Shown here piece by piece: positions 1 through 6,187 of a stretch of 8,021 bases of DNA. The DNA is from an uncultured Caulobacteraceae bacterium. GTDB lineage: Bacteria > Pseudomonadota > Alphaproteobacteria > Caulobacterales > Caulobacteraceae. Every line of letters starts with the position of its first letter. The first letter of the stretch is position 1. A program made the position numbers and the translations under genes. The notes under the pieces are model-generated. The model did not search any database. It was not told the origin of the DNA and worked only from the letters and a program-made list of their open reading frames with translations. The stretch covers positions 1 through 8,021 of the forward strand of contig CAISGS010000332.1 in assembly GCA_903884915.1 (NCBI GenBank), written 5' to 3'.

Positions 1-1
1 G

Positions 2-346
2 ACCGGTCAGTCGGATCATATTTTCAACGTCCAACTGGGACTTGAGGATCGTGATGCCCTGTCACAGCAGACCTTGATGCTCAACTATGCCAGCAAGCGG
101 GTGTCGAGCCGAGGTTTGGTCAATTCGGGTCAGCCTGACATTTACGAAGATCCCGGCTTCACGCTGGACTTTGTGGCCCGTCAAGGCGTTGCGGTTGCGG
201 GCCGTGATGTTGAGCTAAAGTTTGAAGCCCGCAATCTGACTGGCCGCAAACACGAAGAATATCAATCAGTTGGGTCTCATCGGGTTGACATCAACAGCTA
301 TAAGCTCGGCACGGTCATCTCGCTGTCTGCGCAGATGAAGTTCTAA
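2..346 (+). CDS. TonB-dependent outer-membrane receptor, C-terminal fragment (5' end outside window)
   Basis: The frame is open from base 2 to a TAA at 344-346 and gives the last 114 residues of a protein whose start lies upstream of the window. The visible part has the alternating pattern of the final strands of an outer-membrane beta-barrel: a start like DHIFNVQLGL, then LMLNYASKRVSSRG, a FTLDFVARQGV strand, KFEARNLTGRKHEEYQ, and the terminal strand SLSAQMKF. The NLTG..HEEYQ segment before the last strands and a C-terminal Phe, recognised by the Bam assembly machinery, are typical of TonB-dependent receptors, which are numerous in sphingomonads and Caulobacter relatives. The ligand cannot be deduced because the plug and extracellular loops are missing. 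It is separated from the virB genes by about 170-195 bases with a possible terminator, so it is probably a separate transcription unit with no evident role in secretion. Confidence 0.85.
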   Translation, partial: TGQSDHIFNVQLGLEDRDALSQQTLMLNYASKRVSSRGLVNSGQPDIYEDPGFTLDFVARQGVAVAGRDVELKFEARNLTGRKHEEYQSVGSHRVDINSYKLGTVISLSAQMKF

Positions 347-364
347 GCATAAAAGGGTCGGCGG

Positions 365-392
365 CCCTCGCTCGGCATCGACCGAGTGGGGG
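365..392 (+). terminator. Possible intrinsic terminator hairpin after the TonB receptor gene
   Basis: An 11-pair stem can form between CCCTCGCTCGG (365-375) and CCGAGTGGGGG (382-392), including two G-T wobble pairs, with a 6-base loop CATCGA. It lies 18 bases after the receptor stop codon and is followed by only a short T-rich stretch (TGTTT, 393-397). Position and stem strength fit a terminator, but the weak T-tract makes efficient rho-independent termination uncertain. It could instead only protect the 3' end of the receptor mRNA. Confidence 0.45.
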
Positions 393-541
393 TGTTTGAC
401 GGGGGTGAAGGACGGTATAGCGCTCGTTCAGGGCTACGACAGTGGCTTGGAATTTAATCCGCATACTGTCATAGAACTGACGTGAAGCTGAGCTAATAGC
501 GCCCTGTAGGTGCTATGTGCGCCCCACCGAAAGCTGCAGTC
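393..541 (+). promoter_or_regulatory. Intergenic region upstream of virB1; presumed operon promoter, no clear site
   Basis: This is the only stretch that can hold the promoter of the virB operon, since every later junction is overlapping or only a few bases long. No strong sigma-70 promoter is visible. The best match I find is TTGGAA (447-452) and CATAGA (470-475), separated by 17 bases, with a poor -10 box. A short inverted pair GTCA (468-471) and TGAC (478-481) with a 6-base spacer overlaps that -10 and could be half of an operator, but it is too short to trust. ATAGCGC occurs twice (417-423 and 496-502). I see no small gene here. Confidence 0.3.
496..516 (+). promoter_or_regulatory. Hairpin overlapping the upstream candidate start codon of virB1
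   Basis: ATAGCGCC (496-503) and GGTGCTAT (509-516) can pair over eight positions, one a G-T wobble, around the loop CTGTA. The right arm contains the weak Shine-Dalgarno-like AGG (508-510) and the first two bases of the ATG at 515. If translation began at 515 the stem would hide the ribosome binding site. If it began at 542 the stem would sit in the leader. A regulatory role is inference from position only. Confidence 0.3.
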
Positions 542-1183
542 ATGCGCAATCTTGCATCCACTCCAAAGCGCCGTTCGAGAGACTTTCGCACGCATGGCGC
601 TGTCGCCGGTGCCTTGGCTGGCCTTGCCTTCATGTCGTCCGCAGTCAGTGCTCAGGCCGATGTCATGGAACTGGGCGCCAATGGTTTCGTCTGGGTGGCG
701 GGGGCCCCAAGGTCAGCCCAGTCAGATCGTTTAGATGTGGGTCCACGCTCCGAGCAGGGATTGACCCATGTGTCGGACACGGCGGGTCCGGCGGCATGGC
801 GGGCTCAGGTCGCGATGCTGGCGCAAAAATATGATATCAGCCCCGCTCTTTTAGAGGCGGTGGTTTGGCAAGAGAGCCGTTGGCACAGCGAGGCGAGGTC
901 CAGTAAGGGCGCCCATGGGTTGGCTCAACTGATGCCCGGAACGGCGCGTGAGATGGGCGTTGATATTGCCAATCCGCTGTCGAACCTCGAAGGCGGTGCC
1001 CGCTATTTAAAGATCCAGTTGGACCGGTTCGATGGTGACATCGAAAGGGCCTTGGCCGCCTATAATGCCGGGCCGAGCCGTGTGCTCAGCGCAGGGGGCG
1101 TTCCCCAAATCCCAGAGACGAAAGCCTATGTTTCTGCGATAATGACTAGACTTGCTGAATCCGTACGGAGGTCGCCAAAATGA
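542..1183 (+). CDS. virB1: VirB1-like lytic transglycosylase
   Basis: This is a periplasmic enzyme that cleaves the glycan strands of peptidoglycan so the secretion channel can cross the wall. It has the SLT/lysozyme-like fold signatures in order (numbered from an ATG at 515): E120 in WQESRW, the predicted catalytic Glu; GLAQLMPGTA from 135; AYNAGP at 182-187; and ET..YV at 201-206. I chose the ATG at 542 because it leaves a normal Sec signal peptide: a basic stretch (PKRRSR), the hydrophobic run AVAGALAGLAFM and an AQA cleavage site, with GAAAG-free but weak GAAAG (529-533) eight bases upstream. The in-frame ATG at 515 would add nine residues and has AGG four bases upstream. A linker of roughly 50 residues separates signal peptide and catalytic domain. 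The protein ends soon after that domain, so I see no long C-terminal region like the part of Agrobacterium VirB1 released as VirB1*. The stop overlaps the virB2 start by four bases (ATGA). Confidence 0.93.
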   Translation: MRNLASTPKRRSRDFRTHGAVAGALAGLAFMSSAVSAQADVMELGANGFVWVAGAPRSAQSDRLDVGPRSEQGLTHVSDTAGPAAWRAQVAMLAQKYDISPALLEAVVWQESRWHSEARSSKGAHGLAQLMPGTAREMGVDIANPLSNLEGGARYLKIQLDRFDGDIERALAAYNAGPSRVLSAGGVPQIPETKAYVSAIMTRLAESVRRSPK

Positions 1184-1488
1184 AAAAATCTTACTTTTTA
1201 GGGCTTGTTGCGTCGATCGCGTCCCTTCCCCTGTCGGCCTATGCACAGGTCACCAGCAATCCTCAAGGGTCGGGCCCGATCGTTGCTGCGCTCAATTGGA
1301 TTCAAGGCACCCTGTTGGGCAGTGTCGCGACCGCCATCGCCGTCATGGCTGTGGCCACGGTCGGTTTGATGATGCTGACGGGTCGGATGAATTGGCGTTT
1401 CGGCGCGACCGTCATATTGGGCTGCTTCATCCTGTTCGGCGCCGGGGCCATTGTGTCCGGGATCCGATCCGCCGCGGCCCTTGGTTAA
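1180..1488 (+). CDS. virB2: VirB2/TrbC-family major pilin precursor
   Basis: This is the pilus subunit, inserted in the inner membrane and assembled into the T4SS pilus. The 102-residue product starts MKKS, has a Sec signal peptide with a likely cleavage after SAYA (residue 22), and a mature part of 80 residues. Two hydrophobic helices follow, about residues 44-66 and 74-95, joined by the short polar loop TGRMNWR, which is the standard VirB2/TrbC topology. The start is secure: a strong Shine-Dalgarno GGAGG (1167-1171) lies eight bases before the ATG, inside the end of virB1, and the start overlaps the virB1 TGA. The gene sits between virB1 and virB3, as in classical virB operons. The mature form would begin with Gln23 and end with Gly102, a point taken up in the findings. 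Sequence divergence is usual for this family, so context and topology carry the call. Confidence 0.92.
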   Translation: MKKSYFLGLVASIASLPLSAYAQVTSNPQGSGPIVAALNWIQGTLLGSVATAIAVMAVATVGLMMLTGRMNWRFGATVILGCFILFGAGAIVSGIRSAAALG

Positions 1489-1494
1489 GCGACG

Positions 1495-1776
1495 ATGGAC
1501 CTCATCCGTTTTCCAGTGCATCGCGCCCTTGCCCGTCCCCAGATGTTTGCGGGTGTGACCTATAGCTATTTCATTATCAATGCGGCGCTGACGACTGAGG
1601 TCTTCCTCATCACAAAGAGCTTCCTCGCCCTTCCGGTCGCGCTTTTGCTACATATTATTGGTTATCTTGCCTGCCTGCGGGAACCGCGAATTTTCGACCT
1701 TTGGCTGACCAAGGTGAGCCGTTGCCCACGGATTTCAAACTGGCGGCGCTGGCGCTGCAACAGCTACGGAACTTGA
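1495..1776 (+). CDS. virB3: VirB3 inner-membrane T4SS subunit
   Basis: This small inner-membrane protein associates with VirB4 at the base of the channel and is needed for pilus assembly. The 93-residue product has the family layout: a short N-terminal segment (FPVHRALARPQMFAGV), hydrophobic stretches over about residues 17-60, and the highly conserved end CLREPRIFDLWLTK followed by a basic, Cys-containing tail (SRCPRISNWRRWRCNSY). The REPRI.DLW motif makes identification firm. It starts six bases after the virB2 stop. No good Shine-Dalgarno is seen before ATG 1495, so translation probably relies on coupling from virB2. Its stop (1774-1776) lies within the Shine-Dalgarno region of virB4. Length is normal for the family. 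Confidence 0.95.
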   Translation: MDLIRFPVHRALARPQMFAGVTYSYFIINAALTTEVFLITKSFLALPVALLLHIIGYLACLREPRIFDLWLTKVSRCPRISNWRRWRCNSYGT

Positions 1777-1788
1777 GGAGCGACCTTG

Positions 1789-4203
1789 GTGGGCATGTTT
1801 GGCACTATGGGGCGTAAGGGCCGTGAGGCTCTAGCCGGGGACCGTTTGCCCTATGCAAAGCTCCTAGATGAGCATGTCGTGCTATTGCGCGATGGCTCGG
1901 TCATGATGAGCCTCTTGGTGCCTGGCATCAGCTTTGAGACGGCCGACAGTGCCGAGTTGAACGCCTTGGCGGCGACGCGCGAGCTCATGCTCCGCAGCAC
2001 CCTTGATGCCCGCTTTGTTCTTTATCACCACGTCATCCGCCGCCGCGTTCAGACCGAATTGCGGGGCAAATTTGCCGATCCTCTGACGGCCCATATTGAC
2101 CAGTGCTGGGACGAAAAACTTTCCAGTGGGGCCCTGTTCGTCAATGATCAGTTCGTAACCCTGCTGCGGCGCCCGGCTCGCGGGAAGACCGGTTGGGTGG
2201 AGCGTGTTGCCCGTCAACTGACGCGGTCTCAAGATCGCTCTGAAGGCATCCAAGCCAACCCGCAGGACATTCGCGACCTGCGGGCGGCGGCCAATGCGAT
2301 GGTCACGACCTTGGGGGCCTATGGGGCCCGTCCCTTAAGCAACTATCAAGGCAAGTCGGGGGCCTGTTCGGAGATATTAGAGTTTCTCTCCGCCCTCTAT
2401 AATGGGGAAATGAGGCCGGTGCGGCGGCCTTTCGAAGGCACCATGATCGCCGATATGCTGGCCTATAAGCGGGTCAGTTTTGGCGCGGACGCCTTGGAAC
2501 TGAAGGGCGCTGGAAGCAGTAGCTTTGCGGCCTTGGTGTCGCTGAAAGACTATCCCGATACGACCTCGCCGGGCCTGACCGATTCTCTGCTACGAATTCC
2601 CTGTGAAATGGTGCTCACAGAAAGCTACGCCCCCTCTGATCGCCAAGTGTCGCGCGAACGGATTGACTTGGCCGTGCGCCGCCTGCGGTCAGCCGATGAA
2701 GAGGCCATGGCTGAGCGGGCAGAGCTTCATGCGGCCCGTGATGCGCTGGGATTGGGCGCGGTTGGATTTGGCGATCATCATCTCTCGGTCCTAGTACGCT
2801 CTGATTCCCTTGATACCTTAGACGCGCTGACGGCAGCCTGCGCGGCGGCGCTCGGTGATGCAGGCGCTGTTGCGGTCCGCGAGGATATGAACCTTGAGCC
2901 CGGCTTTTGGGGGCAGATGCCAGGCAATGAGTCGCTGATCGTGCGGCGGTCATTGATTTCATCGGGCAATATGGCCTGCTTTGGCTCGCTCCACGGGTTT
3001 GCGTTGGGCCAAGCCGAGGGGAACCACTGGGGTGATCCTGTGGCGGTCCTTGAGACCACCAGTGCAACGCCCTTTTTCTTTAACTTCCACAATGGCGATC
3101 TGGGCAATTTCACGGTCATTGGCCCGTCCGGTTCCGGCAAGACCGTGGTCATGAACTTTCTTGCCGCTCAGGCCCAACGGTTTGAGCCACGCACCGTCCT
3201 GTTCGACAAGGACCGGGGCGCGGAAGTCTTTATTCGCGGCATTGGCGGTCGCTACAGCCGGATCTCTGCAGGCGAGCCGACGGGGTTCAATCCTCTGGCC
3301 CTTCCGGACAGCCCGACCAACCGTGCCTTTCAACGCGACTGGTTAGCGGTTCTGCTTGATGCGGATGGCCCCGAAGAGTTGGCCACTATCGCGGCGGCGG
3401 TTGATGCGGCCTATGCCAATGATCCCAAACTGCGCCGCCTGTCCCATTTTCGCGAATTGCTAGCCGGTTCGCGCAGGCCCCAACCGGGCGATCTCGCCTC
3501 TCGGCTGACCGCATGGGTCGGTGATGGGGAGTTCGGTTGGCTGTTTGATCATGCGGACGATCTGCTCGACCTGTCGGCCAAGACCCTTGGCTTTGATATG
3601 ACGAGCCTGCTCGAGACGCCGCGGCTGCGCACGCCCGTGATGATGTACCTGTTCCATCGCATCGAGGAACGGTTGGATGGTCACCCGACCCTGATCCTGA
3701 TCGATGAGGGCTGGAAGGCGTTGGATGATGAGGTCTTTGCAGCCCGCATTCGCGATTGGCTAAAGACCCTTCGCAAGCGTAATGCCCTTGTGGGTTTTGC
3801 GACCCAATCGGCCCGTGACGCGCTCGATAGCCGTATATCAACGGCGTTGGTTGAGCAGACGGCAACCATGATCTTCATGCCCAATGCCAGAGCGCGGGAA
3901 GAAGATTATTGCGAGGGATTTGGTCTCACGCCGCATGAGCTTGAGATTATCCGCAATCTGCCCGCTCACAGCCGTTGCTTCTTGGTGCGCCAGCCCGACG
4001 CCTCCGTTGTGGTTCGGCTCGACCTGTCCTCGATGCCCGAACTGCTCACGGTCCTTTCCGGGCGGGAAACAACCGTCAGGCAATTGGATCAACTTAGAAA
4101 GCAAGTCGGCGACGCGCCAGAGGCCTGGTATGAAGCCCTCACAGGACATCCTTGGCCGGGCGAAGCTGGCCAGCGCGCTGTGCGATCAGAGGCGAGCCGA
4201 TGA
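1789..4203 (+). CDS. virB4: VirB4 T4SS assembly ATPase
   Basis: VirB4 is the large conserved ATPase of T4SSs, acting at the cytoplasmic face of the inner membrane in pilus assembly and substrate transfer. Numbered from the upstream TTG at 1786 (805 residues), it has the N-terminal CagE/TrbE/VirB domain (roughly to residue 400, including the ALYNGEMRPVRRPFEG region), a Walker A GPSGSGKT at 446-453, a Walker B LILIDE at 636-641 followed by GWKAL, and the later FATQSARDAL and ATMIFMPN segments of the ATPase domain. All catalytic motifs look intact and the length matches the family. The Shine-Dalgarno AGGAG (1776-1780) is eight bases from the GTG at 1789 and five from the TTG at 1786, so I prefer GTG, giving 804 residues. 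An ATG at 1795 is 14 bases away. The stop overlaps the virB6 start (ATGA). Confidence 0.97.
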   Translation: MGMFGTMGRKGREALAGDRLPYAKLLDEHVVLLRDGSVMMSLLVPGISFETADSAELNALAATRELMLRSTLDARFVLYHHVIRRRVQTELRGKFADPLTAHIDQCWDEKLSSGALFVNDQFVTLLRRPARGKTGWVERVARQLTRSQDRSEGIQANPQDIRDLRAAANAMVTTLGAYGARPLSNYQGKSGACSEILEFLSALYNGEMRPVRRPFEGTMIADMLAYKRVSFGADALELKGAGSSSFAALVSLKDYPDTTSPGLTDSLLRIPCEMVLTESYAPSDRQVSRERIDLAVRRLRSADEEAMAERAELHAARDALGLGAVGFGDHHLSVLVRSDSLDTLDALTAACAAALGDAGAVAVREDMNLEPGFWGQMPGNESLIVRRSLISSGNMACFGSLHGFALGQAEGNHWGDPVAVLETTSATPFFFNFHNGDLGNFTVIGPSGSGKTVVMNFLAAQAQRFEPRTVLFDKDRGAEVFIRGIGGRYSRISAGEPTGFNPLALPDSPTNRAFQRDWLAVLLDADGPEELATIAAAVDAAYANDPKLRRLSHFRELLAGSRRPQPGDLASRLTAWVGDGEFGWLFDHADDLLDLSAKTLGFDMTSLLETPRLRTPVMMYLFHRIEERLDGHPTLILIDEGWKALDDEVFAARIRDWLKTLRKRNALVGFATQSARDALDSRISTALVEQTATMIFMPNARAREEDYCEGFGLTPHELEIIRNLPAHSRCFLVRQPDASVVVRLDLSSMPELLTVLSGRETTVRQLDQLRKQVGDAPEAWYEALTGHPWPGEAGQRAVRSEASR

Positions 4204-5372
4204 GCCAGTGCAAGGCTGTTCTGGACGCTGCATCGACGGGGGTTGCACCGGCTCTACGGGCCGTAGACTGCATGAGCGCCGAGGTGACTTCGGCGGCCTT
4301 CACCAATCTGTTCGGTTCTAACGGTGCGCTGGCGCCTGTACTGACACTGCTCCTAACCCTTTATATCGCGCTCTTTGCCATTGCCCTGCTGACCGGTCGT
4401 TCCAAGATTGGGATCAGCACCCTTACGCCTCGCATGGTGACCTTGGGCGTTGTCTTGACCTTTGCGACCAGTTGGGCGGCATACCAAGGCGTGGTCTGGA
4501 ACCTTGCTGTTGGCGCACCCGATCAGATCGCCGGAGCCCTGTTAGGGGTTCGTGGTTCTGCCACCGAGCTCTTTGCTGACAAGATTGACATACTTTTCAA
4601 CGTCATTGCCGAGACTGCGCAAACGGTCGGCGGACCAGGCGCACGACCCACGCTGCAGGGGGCCTTCACGCCGGTCAATCTGATGTGGTTGGCCGGTATG
4701 TTCTTGATGCTGGGCACGGTCGGTATCCTCGTGACAGCGCGGATCGCCTTGGCGGTACTGCTGGCCGTGGGGCCGGTCTTTGTCACCTTCATCCTGTTTA
4801 ACGGAACAAGAGGTCTTTTTGCCGGATGGCTGAGGGGCGTGGTCATGACGGCCATTACCCCTCTCTTTGCGGTGCTCGGTGGTGGATTGATGATCGAGTT
4901 GGCAACACCGATCGTGGTTGCCCTTCGTCAAAGTGAGGTTCTTGATCCTAGGGCGGCCATGGCCCTGCTGATATTCTCCATGGTCCATTGTGCGCTTATG
5001 GCGCTTGGCATTCGCGTCGCTTCAGCGATGGTTTCCGGATGGCAGGTCTTTGGAACAGCCACCCCGTCCAGCGGCGAGCAGGCGAGCGGTCTAAGGACCG
5101 ACCAATCTGTCGTTGGTGCCAACAATGCCTATGGGGCTTCGACAGCGGCGGCACTGTCGCGTAGCCAGAGTTTGACGGCCAGTGTGATCGCCGCCAATGC
5201 CGTCGGCGGATCCGGTGCGGCGGCGAGTTCAACCACAGCAACGACACGAAACATCGTCAATACGATCACAGGGACAGGTTCCGCGATCGGCTCGGGAGCA
5301 CCAGCCAGATCGCGCGGAATCGGTAGCCGGTTTGCCAGCCGCCCCCCTGTCTCTCGGGAGCTCCTAAGATGA
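4200..5372 (+). CDS. virB6: VirB6/TrbL-family polytopic inner-membrane channel subunit
   Basis: VirB6 is a multi-pass inner-membrane protein that contacts the substrate on its way through the channel. The 390-residue product has about six hydrophobic segments, near residues 44-65, 80-99, 160-180, 183-203, 213-240 and 252-272, with a periplasmic-type loop of about 60 residues between the second and third. The GLFAGWLRG segment (W210) resembles the conserved Trp region of the family. After residue 282 the protein becomes a tail of about 108 residues rich in Ala, Ser, Thr and Gly, ending in a basic stretch. The frame is open from an earlier ATG at 4152, but I chose ATG 4200 because AGAGG (4188-4192) lies seven bases upstream and the start makes an ATGA overlap with the virB4 stop. 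The call rests on topology, the Trp segment and position after virB4. Confidence 0.92.
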   Translation: MSQCKAVLDAASTGVAPALRAVDCMSAEVTSAAFTNLFGSNGALAPVLTLLLTLYIALFAIALLTGRSKIGISTLTPRMVTLGVVLTFATSWAAYQGVVWNLAVGAPDQIAGALLGVRGSATELFADKIDILFNVIAETAQTVGGPGARPTLQGAFTPVNLMWLAGMFLMLGTVGILVTARIALAVLLAVGPVFVTFILFNGTRGLFAGWLRGVVMTAITPLFAVLGGGLMIELATPIVVALRQSEVLDPRAAMALLIFSMVHCALMALGIRVASAMVSGWQVFGTATPSSGEQASGLRTDQSVVGANNAYGASTAAALSRSQSLTASVIAANAVGGSGAAASSTTATTRNIVNTITGTGSAIGSGAPARSRGIGSRFASRPPVSRELLR

Positions 5373-6187
5373 AACTGTTTCTCGCGCTGCTGGCCGCAAC
5401 CCTCTCCCTGACCCTTGGCGCTCAAGCCATGGCAAAGGATGCGAGGCTGTCGGCACGCCCCTATAGTCCCGATGAAATTGTGATTTTGCCCGGGCGTGTG
5501 GGTGTTCAAGCCACCATTATATTTGGCGATGACGAGCATATTGAGAATGTGGCCATCGGCGATTCAAACAGCTGGCAGGTGACGCCAAACAAGCGCGCGA
5601 ACCTGCTGTTCGTAAAGCCGCTGTCTGCCCAAGCCCAGACAAACCTGACGGTTGTGACCGACCGCTACACCTATCTGTTTGACTTGGTTGCCGGTTCTGC
5701 CGTGCCCTATTACGTCCTGCGCTTCACCTACCCTGATACAGGCAAGGCCAAGACGGCAGCGATCGGGGCGATGACCGCCGAGGAGGCCGAGGCGGCGAAA
5801 AATCCAAATGCCGTCAAGGGTGGCCAGCCCCCTTCGGCCTTAAACTTCGCTTGGGCAAGTAAGGGCAGCGCCCGGGTCTTGCCGACTCGCATCTATGACG
5901 ATGGCGTTTCAACCTATCTCAGTTGGGCTAAGGGCCGTCCAGTGCCTGCCATCTTGCTTCGCGATGACAAGGGCGCTGAGGGCGCAACCAACTATGCCGT
6001 GCGCGGGGACTTGATCGTTCTAGATAGCGTACCCAAGGTGATTGTCTTGCGGGCGGGCATCGATGTGGCAACCTTGAAATATCAAGGCTCTGTCCAGCCC
6101 GACCCTGGGTCGGCTGATCCCAATCCGCAACCGGCGACAGCGCCGGACGTCAAGCCGGCGCCACCGATAGTCGATAGGGGGCAATGA
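5369..6187 (+). CDS. virB9: VirB9/TrbG-family outer-membrane core complex protein
   Basis: VirB9 forms the outer-membrane core complex ring together with VirB10 and the lipoprotein VirB7. The 272-residue precursor has a Sec signal peptide (cleavage likely after AMA, residue 22). Its N-terminal domain shows family motifs SPDEIVILPGRVG at 33-45, IENVAIGDS at 58-66, and WQVTPNKRANLLFVKP at 69-84. The C-terminal beta domain spans about 158-238 (FAWASKGSARVLPTRIYDDG and the following strands). The two are joined by a charged linker rich in Glu and Ala (135-150). After residue 240 comes a Pro- and Asp-rich tail of about 30 residues. The start is well supported: GGGAG (5356-5360) is eight bases before the ATG, which overlaps the virB6 TGA. 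The stop overlaps virB10 in the same way. virB7 and virB8, which precede virB9 in classical operons, are absent. Confidence 0.96.
   Translation: MKLFLALLAATLSLTLGAQAMAKDARLSARPYSPDEIVILPGRVGVQATIIFGDDEHIENVAIGDSNSWQVTPNKRANLLFVKPLSAQAQTNLTVVTDRYTYLFDLVAGSAVPYYVLRFTYPDTGKAKTAAIGAMTAEEAEAAKNPNAVKGGQPPSALNFAWASKGSARVLPTRIYDDGVSTYLSWAKGRPVPAILLRDDKGAEGATNYAVRGDLIVLDSVPKVIVLRAGIDVATLKYQGSVQPDPGSADPNPQPATAPDVKPAPPIVDRGQ

Noticed and set aside
447..475. TTGGAA - 17 bases - CATAGA as the operon promoter
   Set aside because: The -10 match is poor (three of six) and no extended -10 is present. I kept it only as a weak candidate within the regulatory-region entry and do not call it as a promoter.
1152..1565. 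Plus-strand frame (137 codons) across virB2 and into virB3
   Set aside because: It is out of frame with two well-supported genes, and its product is a Arg/His/Cys-rich shadow with no recognisable features.
3386..3865. Minus-strand open frame (159 codons) inside virB4
   Set aside because: It is opposite the conserved Walker B region of virB4. The product is Pro/Arg/Ser-rich and has no family resemblance or ribosome site.
4152..4199. In-frame 16-residue N-terminal extension of VirB6 from ATG 4152
   Set aside because: It would overlap virB4 by 52 bases and lacks a good ribosome site. ATG 4200 has AGAGG at proper spacing and makes the same ATGA overlap used at other junctions.
4542..4988. Long open frame on the minus strand (148 codons) inside virB6
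   Set aside because: It lies antisense to a clear membrane protein gene, has a composition rich in His, Gln and Arg with no recognisable domain, and is typical of a shadow frame in GC-rich DNA.
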